Shown here in pieces: positions 34,559 to 41,764 of a DNA stretch of 64,000 bases (the first letter of the stretch is position 1; each line of letters opens with the position of its first letter). Origin of the DNA: Ignavibacteria bacterium (lineage in GTDB: Bacteria > Bacteroidota > Ignavibacteria > Tepidaquicellales > Tepidaquicellaceae); NCBI GenBank assembly GCA_041649015.1, contig JBAZNU010000002.1, forward strand, positions 186,001 to 250,000, in the 5' to 3' direction. Below the pieces are notes generated by a model. The model was not told the DNA's origin, did no database searches, and saw only the letters and a program-made list of their open reading frames with translations. The translations under genes and the position numbers were made by a program.

Positions 34559-36518
34559 ATGAATTTATTTTTAATGAATGTTTATGGTCACTATCTAACT
34601 TAATTTTAATTAAATTTGAGCCTTCTACAAGTGAAAGTTTCATTAATCTGTTATTTTTAATTGTATTCAGTGCTTCGGAATTTAATGATGCTTCAATTAT
34701 ATTCAATAAATTATCTTTAGATTCATTATCACTATCTACACCAGCAAATAATTCTAACTCTGCAAGTGTTCGTTTTGGGCTTTCTACATTTAATATATGA
34801 ACGAAGTTACCACTAGAATCCTTTTGAGCCATTACTCTATATTTTACTTTTAAAGGTATTTTTATTTCATTTTCTCCTTTAGTTGAACCTTTTGTAGGTT
34901 TATAACCTGGTAATTCACCAGGTTGAGGAGGGGGTATTGGGGGATCGACTTCAGTCCTACCCGTTCCAGTCAAAATAATATCTTCTCCTTCACTATCTAT
35001 TGTGCCAGTACTTTTTTCTATAATAGTATCATCTTTTATTATTTTAATAAATGTCGGGGAATGATCTATGATATTAGTTTTCTCTAAAGCTGTTTCCTTA
35101 GCAGCTTCCTCCTGTGACTTATTGCCACTTCCCGAACCATCACCATTACCATCATTATCCGGTAACAAATCTTCTGGTATATTAATATATTTGTTTAATT
35201 CAAGTATTTGTTGAGGTTTCCCACTCTCATTAGACATTAAAGATTCCATGCATTCTTTAACAAAAGCCTTTAATTCCTCTTCAGCTTTCTTAGCATCAGG
35301 ATGAGGTTTGTCATTTTCTTTGTAATTATTCTTCTTCCATTCATTATGTTGCGGATTCTCCATTCGTCTTAGTATCTCATTACCTTTTTCATTTTCACAT
35401 ACAAATACACCTGCATAATCTATTCCTCTTCTATCAGTTTTTTTGTAAACTATCATTTTTGGCCTTCTTAAAAAAACAGTTCGGCTTGGTAATCCTTCCT
35501 TTAAAAGTATATATAATTTTACTTCCCCTAATATTTCTATATCCTTTACAAAACATTTTGTGTTTGTAGGATCTCCATGATATTTAACGGCTTTAAAAAA
35601 TGGATATGGATTCCATGTTTCAGCATCATTTACACTCCCATCATTATCATTTTCAGAATAATAAGAAGATATTATTTGTTCTAAATTATCCTTTGATATC
35701 AAAATATTATCAATTTCTACTATGAGTTTATTATCGAATATTGCAAACCAGAAATTATTTAAAACTGATTTAATTAAGCTGTCTCTCCATTCTTCTGAAT
35801 CTCTAAATCCCATTAGAGTTATATCTGTTCCTTTTTCTGTCCTTTTAAATATATCTGGTATATGCTCTATATTAGTAACTGGTTTTCCTGCTTCGCTTCC
35901 AAATAAACCAGTATAATCTTGTAATATATTTTTTGTACCATCAAATAATTCATGTGAAGTCAATCTAGCCTTTCCTTGAAAAATGGATAAATTATTTCCG
36001 TATATACTTGAAACAATTATAGTTCTGACTGAAGATGCAGCGTAATATGCGCCTTTCCCAAATCCAAATGAACCACCAGCACCTGAACCTGTTTTATTAG
36101 TAACACCTACGGCTTTCATGAATGCGTAGAATTTATTTTTATTATCAGCACTATATTCAAGCCCTGAAGTATTATAATCACTAATTCTTAAACATTTTAT
36201 AAATCTTTTATTAAGAACGGAAATTGCTTCAGAACAGAAATCTACAAATGGTTTGTCATTTGAAAAATAGTCTGAACATAATTTAAATCTATCCTTTAAT
36301 TTGAAAAAATCAGGAAAGATATCTTCTTGAATTTCAAATAATTCAAAATTCACTTTAACTGGTAGCTTGTCATTATCGATAGCATCTAAACTATTTTGAA
36401 TAACTTCTCTTGCCAAAGAATAATAAATATCCCCTTTAAATGTTGTCGTTATAGAATCGTTAGGACCATGTTCTTCAGCTCCACTATTTCCAAAGTGCCA
36501 AATTAGATTATTCCCCAT
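34548..36518 (-). CDS. GHKL (HSP90/MORC-like) ATPase
   Basis: The 656-residue protein has an N-terminal Bergerat ATP-binding fold. The N box is REVIQNSLDA (Glu38 and Asn42), the Asp-Gly box is RISDYNTSG (114-119 region), the glycine-rich lid is GSGAGGSFGFGKG (144-156) and GTDITLMGF follows near 236. An S5-like transducer region comes next. An acidic Gly/Ser and then Pro-rich linker occupies about residues 460-560, before a C-terminal beta-rich domain. The layout fits the prokaryotic paraMORC/MutL-like ATPases known from restriction-modification neighbourhoods. Without a fused nuclease it presumably clamps or remodels DNA for partners. Confidence 0.85.
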   Translation of the reverse strand: MGNNLIWHFGNSGAEEHGPNDSITTTFKGDIYYSLAREVIQNSLDAIDNDKLPVKVNFELFEIQEDIFPDFFKLKDRFKLCSDYFSNDKPFVDFCSEAISVLNKRFIKCLRISDYNTSGLEYSADNKNKFYAFMKAVGVTNKTGSGAGGSFGFGKGAYYAASSVRTIIVSSIYGNNLSIFQGKARLTSHELFDGTKNILQDYTGLFGSEAGKPVTNIEHIPDIFKRTEKGTDITLMGFRDSEEWRDSLIKSVLNNFWFAIFDNKLIVEIDNILISKDNLEQIISSYYSENDNDGSVNDAETWNPYPFFKAVKYHGDPTNTKCFVKDIEILGEVKLYILLKEGLPSRTVFLRRPKMIVYKKTDRRGIDYAGVFVCENEKGNEILRRMENPQHNEWKKNNYKENDKPHPDAKKAEEELKAFVKECMESLMSNESGKPQQILELNKYINIPEDLLPDNDGNGDGSGSGNKSQEEAAKETALEKTNIIDHSPTFIKIIKDDTIIEKSTGTIDSEGEDIILTGTGRTEVDPPIPPPQPGELPGYKPTKGSTKGENEIKIPLKVKYRVMAQKDSSGNFVHILNVESPKRTLAELELFAGVDSDNESKDNLLNIIEASLNSEALNTIKNNRLMKLSLVEGSNLIKIKLDSDHKHSLKINSYEI

Positions 36519-36521
36519 AAC

Positions 36522-36752
36522 TTAAAAATTAAATTTGTATTTAATTTGTTTGTTTAATTCTCTATCAAAAATTGCTTCAACTGATTTAATCTTCTCTCTA
36601 ATAGCAGTAAACATTTTCTTTACATCGTCATCGTTGAAATCATAATTACTTCTATTTGAGCAATTAGATAATAAATCGAGCGAATCTAAAATTCGTTGAG
36701 TTCTTCGAGAAGCTACATTCTCAAATCTTTGTCTTCTTATTGATTTATTCAT
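36522..36752 (-). CDS. Small charged protein, first gene of the methyltransferase/GHKL operon
   Basis: I place the start at ATG 36752 (MNKSIRRQRFENVASRR), giving 76 residues. The frame runs back to 36839, but that extension lies in AT-rich DNA and looks non-coding. The protein is strongly basic at its N-terminus, followed by two predicted helices around LDLLSNCSNRSNYDFNDDDV and a C-terminal amphipathic helix. I associate small proteins with an RF..VA..R...ILD.L..L.NCSNRSNY pattern with restriction-type gene clusters, from memory only. It lies 3 bp upstream of the GHKL gene. It may be a DNA-binding or adaptor subunit. Confidence 0.62.
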   Translation of the reverse strand: MNKSIRRQRFENVASRRTQRILDSLDLLSNCSNRSNYDFNDDDVKKMFTAIREKIKSVEAIFDRELNKQIKYKFNF

Positions 36753-36976
36753 ATCACTTATATTATATTGTTCAATATATAATGATGAAATATTAATATC
36801 AAGCCTATTATTATACAATATAAACGTTAATAATAACATATATATTCTATATATACTTCATATATTTTATATATTATATTATATGTAATATATAATATTT
36901 ATATACTAACAGTCAATCATTTTTGCGATCCGTAGTGAGATATATATCAAAGTTCGCAAGTCAAAAATATTAAGAT
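36753..36976. promoter_or_regulatory. Extremely AT-rich upstream region of the GHKL/methyltransferase operon
   Basis: Bases ~36838-36905 consist almost only of A and T with repeated TATATA/ATATAT segments. A 6-bp inverted repeat TTGCGA (36922) / TCGCAA (36953) flanks the junction with the nuclease remnant. The operon promoter probably lies here, reading leftwards. No single -10/-7 box can be singled out in such composition. Confidence 0.45.
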
Positions 36977-37216
36977 TTGTTCTTTGCTGCTTTCTGCAGG
37001 AAGGGAAACCTAAACGTTGAATGCGACGGCGATGCATACCATATAAACAAAGACAAAGCAATAAAAGACAATAAACGTGATAACTATCTTACCAAAAAAG
37101 GATGGAGTATTCTTCGCTATTCCACAGCTCAGTTAGAGGACAAAGACGAATGCGTCGCTGAAATAAGGGAAGCCATCACAAAAAAGGGCGGGATTGAAGA
37201 TATCTCTCACCGCTGA
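36977..37216 (+). pseudogene. Remnant of a DUF559/MTES_1575-type endonuclease domain
   Basis: About 79 codons read like the C-terminal part of a Vsr/PD-(D/E)xK-related endonuclease domain. KGNLNVECDGDAYH is the catalytic-type E-x-DGD block and DNKRDNYLTKKGWSILRY is the typical late strand. A stop codon lies two codons upstream of the TTG, there is no ATG, and the N-terminal half of the domain is missing, so it looks truncated. It opens directly onto the repeat-rich right border of the island. Either it is debris of an older restriction gene or it marks the insertion junction. Confidence 0.6.
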
Positions 37217-37462
37217 GTTAGCAAAGATCGAAAGAAAACAAAAGCAAGAATTATTATATAATTGCAGAGCGTCCAAGACTAAGATCACGGCGTGGTCTAG
37301 GGCTACAATCAAAACAGAGAAAAAAAATGATAGAGATTCTAACGCAAAGACCGTCCGCCGCGTCGGATCTACGACTCGAAGAGTAAGGACCGCAGAGAAA
37401 ACATGTAGAAAATTTGAATGTTATTATTTTTGTAATGAGTTTGTTTTTATTAAAACCTTATA
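37217..37462. repeat. Degenerate right-hand copy of the dispersed repeat with GC-rich insertions
   Basis: Landmarks shared with the copies before pckG are TCACCGC and GCAAAG fragments (from 37206), AAAACAGAGAAAAA at 37311, AGAGATTCTAACGCAAAGA at 37332, CCGCAGAG at 37390, and a GTAGAAAATTTGAATGTTATT tail at 37405. Two GC-rich segments (about 37268-37300 and 37351-37389) interrupt it; the second splits the CGCAAAGG-CGCAGAG core. The 89-aa frame here is repeat-derived. Confidence 0.65.
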
Positions 37463-37527
37463 AGGATAGATGCACTCAGGAAACGTAAGGAATAAGAATG
37501 AAATAATGTTATAGAAATACAAATGTT

Positions 37528-37559
37528 AAGGTACGTTCCGAAAGGTTTGTGCCTTTTTG
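37528..37559 (+). terminator. Possible terminator hairpin at the right island edge
   Basis: A 7-bp stem AAGGTAC/GTGCCTT (37528-37534 with 37549-37555, one G-T pair) has an inner CC-GAAA-GG hairpin and a T run after it. It is plausible, but the gene it would serve is unclear, since only the nuclease remnant and repeats lie upstream. Confidence 0.42.
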
Positions 37560-37676
37560 TTTTAAAGAAGACGAAGTCTGAAAAAATACAGATTTGATAT
37601 ATGCATTTATAATGTTAGAAATTTGTTTTAGATTAACTTTGAAAGCAAAAGTTTTGAATTTAAGAATATTTGAGAA

Positions 37677-37877
37677 ATGGATATCATTCAAAAATCTGCG
37701 GGTAAAAAACCACACAAAGCCTTATATATATTTGCAATTCATTTTATTTTACTTCTTGACTGGGCGGCACTTCATGATATAATAAAAGGGGAAGCTAATA
37801 CTCTTGCCGAATATTCTATGCTGGTTTTTAGTTTGATAACTGTTCCTTTTTTACTTTTTAGAATTTATAAGAAGTAA
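37677..37877 (+). CDS. Small two-helix membrane protein
   Basis: The 66-residue protein has two hydrophobic helices (about 15-31 and 45-62) separated by the loop DWAALHDIIKGEANTLAEY, with a basic end RIYKK. The pattern resembles small hypothetical membrane proteins common in this phylum. I recall the DWxALHDI loop in such proteins but no function. It reads in a coherent frame from ATG 37677 and is followed by a short decayed stretch. Confidence 0.6.
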   Translation: MDIIQKSAGKKPHKALYIFAIHFILLLDWAALHDIIKGEANTLAEYSMLVFSLITVPFLLFRIYKK

Positions 37878-37898
37878 ATTCGAAAGGATAGAACAGTA

Positions 37899-37984
37899 TA
37901 TAAAAGTATTGCAGTTTTATTGCTGCTCACAATCTTTGGTTGTTCGGGCAAAATTATTGTGGTTTTAAATGCAACCCACAACTA
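37899..37984 (+). pseudogene. Possible decayed short lipoprotein reading frame
   Basis: A frame ending in TAA near 37984 reads KSIAVLLLLTIFGCSGKII, a lipobox-like signal, but it has no ATG, GTG or TTG before the hydrophobic run and stops within about 30 residues. It is either a remnant of a lipoprotein gene or chance. Confidence 0.3.
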
Positions 37985-38021
37985 ATTATTTCCGTATCAC
38001 TTAGAATTAAACTTTTTGACA

Positions 38022-39086
38022 GTGAAGATATTTTTTACAATTTTACCAGTTTTATTATTTCTTACCATTTGTAATTTGTCGGCAGAGCAAGCGGACAGTA
38101 TAAAGATAAAATATTCTAAATTGTATTCTCATACTCTTGATGCGGATGTAACAAGTGCATTGAGACTATTGGATGTCCCTGATACATTATTGTTCGAAAA
38201 AGATTTTAAGTTTAAGAAAGAATTTGAGTTGAGGTTTATTCATGATGAAGACAGAAGCGATTATATTAATAATATTGAGACAGAACTTAAGCCATTGATA
38301 GGGCTGTATTCAGAATACTGGCATCGTGCTTTAAAATCCGATGCATCTAAACATGACAGCAGTTTTACATTATCGCTGAAGAAATTTCTTCAAAGAAATG
38401 CGAGTGAATTTGTGAAATCCGACAGTCTATCAGACGACAGTATTAATACTGTATTAACAAACTACATCAATTCTCTTGGCTTTTTAACAACCGGATATGC
38501 GAAAACCGGAAAATTATTTGACCTTTTAATATGGAAATCTCAGTGTGATTCAATGTATACTTTTGCGATTAAGGATGACACAATTAGGGTGAAAGTAACC
38601 TTTATGGAAAAATTTGCAACACTTGGATGGGAAGAGTATGCAACATTCGGGAAATATTATCCGGGAGGCTGGGCAAATGAAAAAGGTCTTTTTTGCGTAA
38701 AGGATGCGTATGACCTGCAGAGTGAAGAGTTTCTAATCAGTTATTTAGCGCATGAGGGGCGGCATTTTAGTGATTATGTTTTACTGCCGAAACTTGACGG
38801 GGTTGAGCTTGAATACAGAGCCAAGCTAACAGAGTTATCACTTGCAGATACAATACTGTATAAAACGATTGAGTTTTTCGTTAACAATTCTATTAAAGAC
38901 AGCGACAACTCACATGCAAAGGCAAATTATTTAGTGATTGATGATTTGTCAAAAGAGATTTTCGATACGGAGTTTAATGCAGATATTGAAAAATGGAAAA
39001 GCATACCGAAAGATAGAATAAATTCAATCAGCCATTATTTATTTCAAAGAAGTACTAAAATTCTAAAAGAGAAATACGGTACGTAA
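38022..39086 (+). CDS. Predicted exported HExxH metallopeptidase of unrecognised family
   Basis: The protein is about 354 residues from GTG 38022; a TTG two codons earlier is the only alternative nearby. A signal peptide (KIFFTILPVLLFLTICNLSAEQ) precedes a long helical region. A zinc-protease motif AHEGRHFSDY lies at about 243-252, with Glu residues 14-16 positions later (VELEYRAKL) as candidate third ligand, the gluzincin pattern. I cannot assign it to a named peptidase family. It is not followed by a sorting domain, so a periplasmic or secreted form is inferred. The upstream sequence has no good Shine-Dalgarno site. Confidence 0.65.
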   Translation: MKIFFTILPVLLFLTICNLSAEQADSIKIKYSKLYSHTLDADVTSALRLLDVPDTLLFEKDFKFKKEFELRFIHDEDRSDYINNIETELKPLIGLYSEYWHRALKSDASKHDSSFTLSLKKFLQRNASEFVKSDSLSDDSINTVLTNYINSLGFLTTGYAKTGKLFDLLIWKSQCDSMYTFAIKDDTIRVKVTFMEKFATLGWEEYATFGKYYPGGWANEKGLFCVKDAYDLQSEEFLISYLAHEGRHFSDYVLLPKLDGVELEYRAKLTELSLADTILYKTIEFFVNNSIKDSDNSHAKANYLVIDDLSKEIFDTEFNADIEKWKSIPKDRINSISHYLFQRSTKILKEKYGT

Positions 39087-39254
39087 AAAATCCGCAATTA
39101 ACAGAAAGAGGGAATTTTATTGTTCTTGAAGATTTATCAAACGCAATATTCTAACCTACCGGGACAGACATTACCGATAAAAAACAGCAAAAATAAATGA
39201 AAATATACCGAACTATTTTCAATAATAAATGTTTTATTGAAAAAGGAGAAAACA

Positions 39255-41141
39255 ATGAAAATACAAATACTGCTATCTTTAGCATTAATTCTTTCAATTA
39301 ATTCATTTCTTTTATCACAGGAAGTACCTAACGCTTTTAATTTTGTGGGTGAGAATAAAAACACATACAGAAGCGACGGAAAACAAGAAGCCAATAAAAT
39401 ATCTTTAGATGCAGGTAAGCAGCAGGAGGCTGCCATACTTGAGAAAAAGATACACGAAATCAGAAAATCTCAGAATCCGGACAACTCAGCTATTATGAAA
39501 ATTCAGAAGCAGATAGACGGAATCACGGGAGAAAGCATAACCCTATCCGCGGGTTATTATCCGGGAATAGTTTCTCAAGCTAATCCTGAAGAGCAGATTT
39601 TATCCATTGGGAACACTACGATACTTTCGAAAAGTAACGTAAAATGCATTGCAACGGTAACGGAATACGTGGGAGCAACCGCCGGAAGAATATGGGTTGT
39701 AGCAGGATTTCAGGGTACCGGATCGAGTTCGACTCCCGATTCAATGAGGGTGTTGTACTCAACGGATAACGGAGAGCACTGGGTACCGTATGCAAATATA
39801 ACTTTAGGAGGAACGGATAAATTTAATTACGGTGATGTAGATGCTGAGCTTATAGAGGGGGGCACGAATAAGTATTTGCATATAGTTTACGGCTTAAGAG
39901 CAAACGGAGGTACGGGAAAATGGTTTGCGGGAGGTGCTTCGATTCAATTGACCGGAACTTTTGCCGGAACACTTTGGGCATTCACATGGCCGGGTGATGA
40001 TGCAACAAAAAGATATTATTCACCAAAAATTACTTCAGATAATTTTATATGGCCTACAGCTCCATGGGCTTATATAGCCGTATCATTTGATTCAGCCGGA
40101 ACAACGGGCAGAGTCAACACTCAGAAGTTTGCACAGCTTAACTTACCGAACACAGTTACACCGGTTTTTAGCTACAAGGGAGGCAAAATATATTGGGTAG
40201 CAGAAACAAATGTACAACAGAATCTTTACACGGACATTGCATTTTTCCAGAGAAATAATATTGATTCTCTGATAATATCTTATTGCGGTGTGCCTGACAG
40301 TACAAAAGCATTTTTTTCAAAGATGAGTGCAAGCGGAAGTTTGACGTCACCGAGTGAACCGGGTCAGTACGTTGGATTTGTGGGGGGCAGCGAACCTAAC
40401 TACGTAAAGTACGGGGGCCGTTTATCTTCGAACGGAAACAACAACGGAAGTATTATATTTATATTTAATCAAAAAAGCGGAACAACTGACGGAGTGAAAT
40501 ATTTCAGAACTACGAATTACGGGGATTTCAATACAATAAACCAAAGCATAATCTGGACAGCATCAAACGGTGTTTCAATGCCTGATATTGCGGGTATCCG
40601 AGGAGCAAACACACACAAGTTCGGTTTCTTTTTTTGGGGAACCTCCACGGATTCCTTGAAATACGTATCCGTGAATTCAGCCGGTTCTTTCACGACAATT
40701 TCAGACAGAATGAATACAATAAACATTACGACAGGATACTTTGCTCCTGCTGTTGGTATAAGGTTTGCGGTTAATGATTCATGTTTTGCTCTTTATTCAG
40801 GTTCAGGACCGCTTAATGTTTATGCTGCTCACGGATGTTCAGGAACATTAACGGGGATAACAAATTATGAAAGTCATTTAACCTATTCATTAAAGCAAAA
40901 CTATCCGAATCCTTTTAATCCTTCTACAAAGATTTCATATTCCGTCCCAAAACAAGGATTTGTATCGTTGAAGGTTTACAATATTCTTGGAAAGACAGTA
41001 AATACACTCGTGAGCGAACAGAAGGAAGCCGGTAATTATACTGTTGATTTCAGCGGGACAGACTTGCAGAGCGGAGTATACTTCTATGTGCTTGAGTCAG
41101 AAAATTTCACGAAGACAATGAAGATGCTATTGGTGAAATAG
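39255..41141 (+). CDS. Large secreted protein with type IX sorting domain, function unknown
   Basis: The ATG at 39255 has an AAGGAG site 6 bp upstream (39243-39248), which decides the start over a TTG at 39237; the protein is 628 residues. A signal peptide ends near LLSQ. The body is a beta-rich region with repeated Gly/Thr/Ser segments (VRVLYSTDNGEHWVPYANI-like) that recalls sialidase/BNR-type propellers, but no catalytic motif is certain. The last ~85 residues are a type A sorting domain starting LKQNYPNPFNPSTKISYSVP and ending MLLVK. It is predicted surface cargo. Confidence 0.8.
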   Translation: MKIQILLSLALILSINSFLLSQEVPNAFNFVGENKNTYRSDGKQEANKISLDAGKQQEAAILEKKIHEIRKSQNPDNSAIMKIQKQIDGITGESITLSAGYYPGIVSQANPEEQILSIGNTTILSKSNVKCIATVTEYVGATAGRIWVVAGFQGTGSSSTPDSMRVLYSTDNGEHWVPYANITLGGTDKFNYGDVDAELIEGGTNKYLHIVYGLRANGGTGKWFAGGASIQLTGTFAGTLWAFTWPGDDATKRYYSPKITSDNFIWPTAPWAYIAVSFDSAGTTGRVNTQKFAQLNLPNTVTPVFSYKGGKIYWVAETNVQQNLYTDIAFFQRNNIDSLIISYCGVPDSTKAFFSKMSASGSLTSPSEPGQYVGFVGGSEPNYVKYGGRLSSNGNNNGSIIFIFNQKSGTTDGVKYFRTTNYGDFNTINQSIIWTASNGVSMPDIAGIRGANTHKFGFFFWGTSTDSLKYVSVNSAGSFTTISDRMNTINITTGYFAPAVGIRFAVNDSCFALYSGSGPLNVYAAHGCSGTLTGITNYESHLTYSLKQNYPNPFNPSTKISYSVPKQGFVSLKVYNILGKTVNTLVSEQKEAGNYTVDFSGTDLQSGVYFYVLESENFTKTMKMLLVK

Positions 41142-41267
41142 TTATTTACAAACAGCAGAGATACGAACTGATTTGATATAATAACCTACAGCTCAAAATA
41201 ATTGATTTTTAATTTGAGCAAAATGTGAGTATTTTCAACGTAAAGTCAGGTATTGCAATTATAAGAA

Positions 41268-41612
41268 GTGAAGAAAACAGAATTAAATAGCAAGAGACTA
41301 AAAAGGGAGAGAGAAACGATTGAATTAATGATCAGGTATTATTGCAAAAAGAATCATACCGAAAATTTATGTAATGAATGCAAGGAATTAAATGAGTATG
41401 CGTTTGCAAGGTTACTAAATTGTCCATTTGAGGACAGCAAACCTGTATGTTCGAACTGTGCCGTTCACTGTTATAAACCAGAGATGAGGGAAAAGGTTAA
41501 AAACGTAATGCGTTTTTCAGGACCAAGGATGCTTTTCAGACACCCATATCTTGCAGTGATGCATTTGATAAATGAAAAGTTTGGTAAAAATGCTATCCTT
41601 TCAAAGAATTGA
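41268..41612 (+). CDS. YgbA-like (nitrous oxide-stimulated promoter) family protein
   Basis: The 114-residue cysteine-rich protein starts at GTG 41268. The pattern of RERETIELMIRYYC, CNECKEL, a second pair CSNCAVHCYK and the closing MRFSGPRMLFRHPYLAVMHL matches the YgbA_NO family, small proteins induced by nitrosative stress. The Cys clusters suggest metal or Fe-S binding. It lies alone between two secreted-protein genes. Confidence 0.87.
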   Translation: MKKTELNSKRLKRERETIELMIRYYCKKNHTENLCNECKELNEYAFARLLNCPFEDSKPVCSNCAVHCYKPEMREKVKNVMRFSGPRMLFRHPYLAVMHLINEKFGKNAILSKN

Positions 41613-41764
41613 ATTTTGAATAAAATCCAAAATATATTAAGTCCTTTAGTATAAAAAAATGAAAATATAAGAAGTACAACTTTTGCCTTTATTTTTGATT
41701 CAAAAAGTCTAAGATTATTACTTATAGAATCAATCATTAAAATAAACAAATAAATAAATAAAAT

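Noticed and set aside
30288..36752. BREX, DISARM, Dnd or CRISPR-type system
   Set aside because: None of their signature genes (for example PglX/PglZ, drmA/B helicases, dndC-E, cas) is present.
36753..36839. N-terminal extension of the small island protein to 36839
   Set aside because: The extra 29 residues come from AT-rich DNA and lack the charged character of the rest; ATG 36752 fits better.
30288..37462. Prophage or insertion sequence as carrier of the island
   Set aside because: No transposase, integrase, phage structural gene or terminal inverted repeats found, and no tRNA at either edge.
37194..37463. 89-aa plus-strand frame at the right island edge
   Set aside because: It is translated from repeat fragments and GC-rich inserts; no start signal and no recognisable domain.
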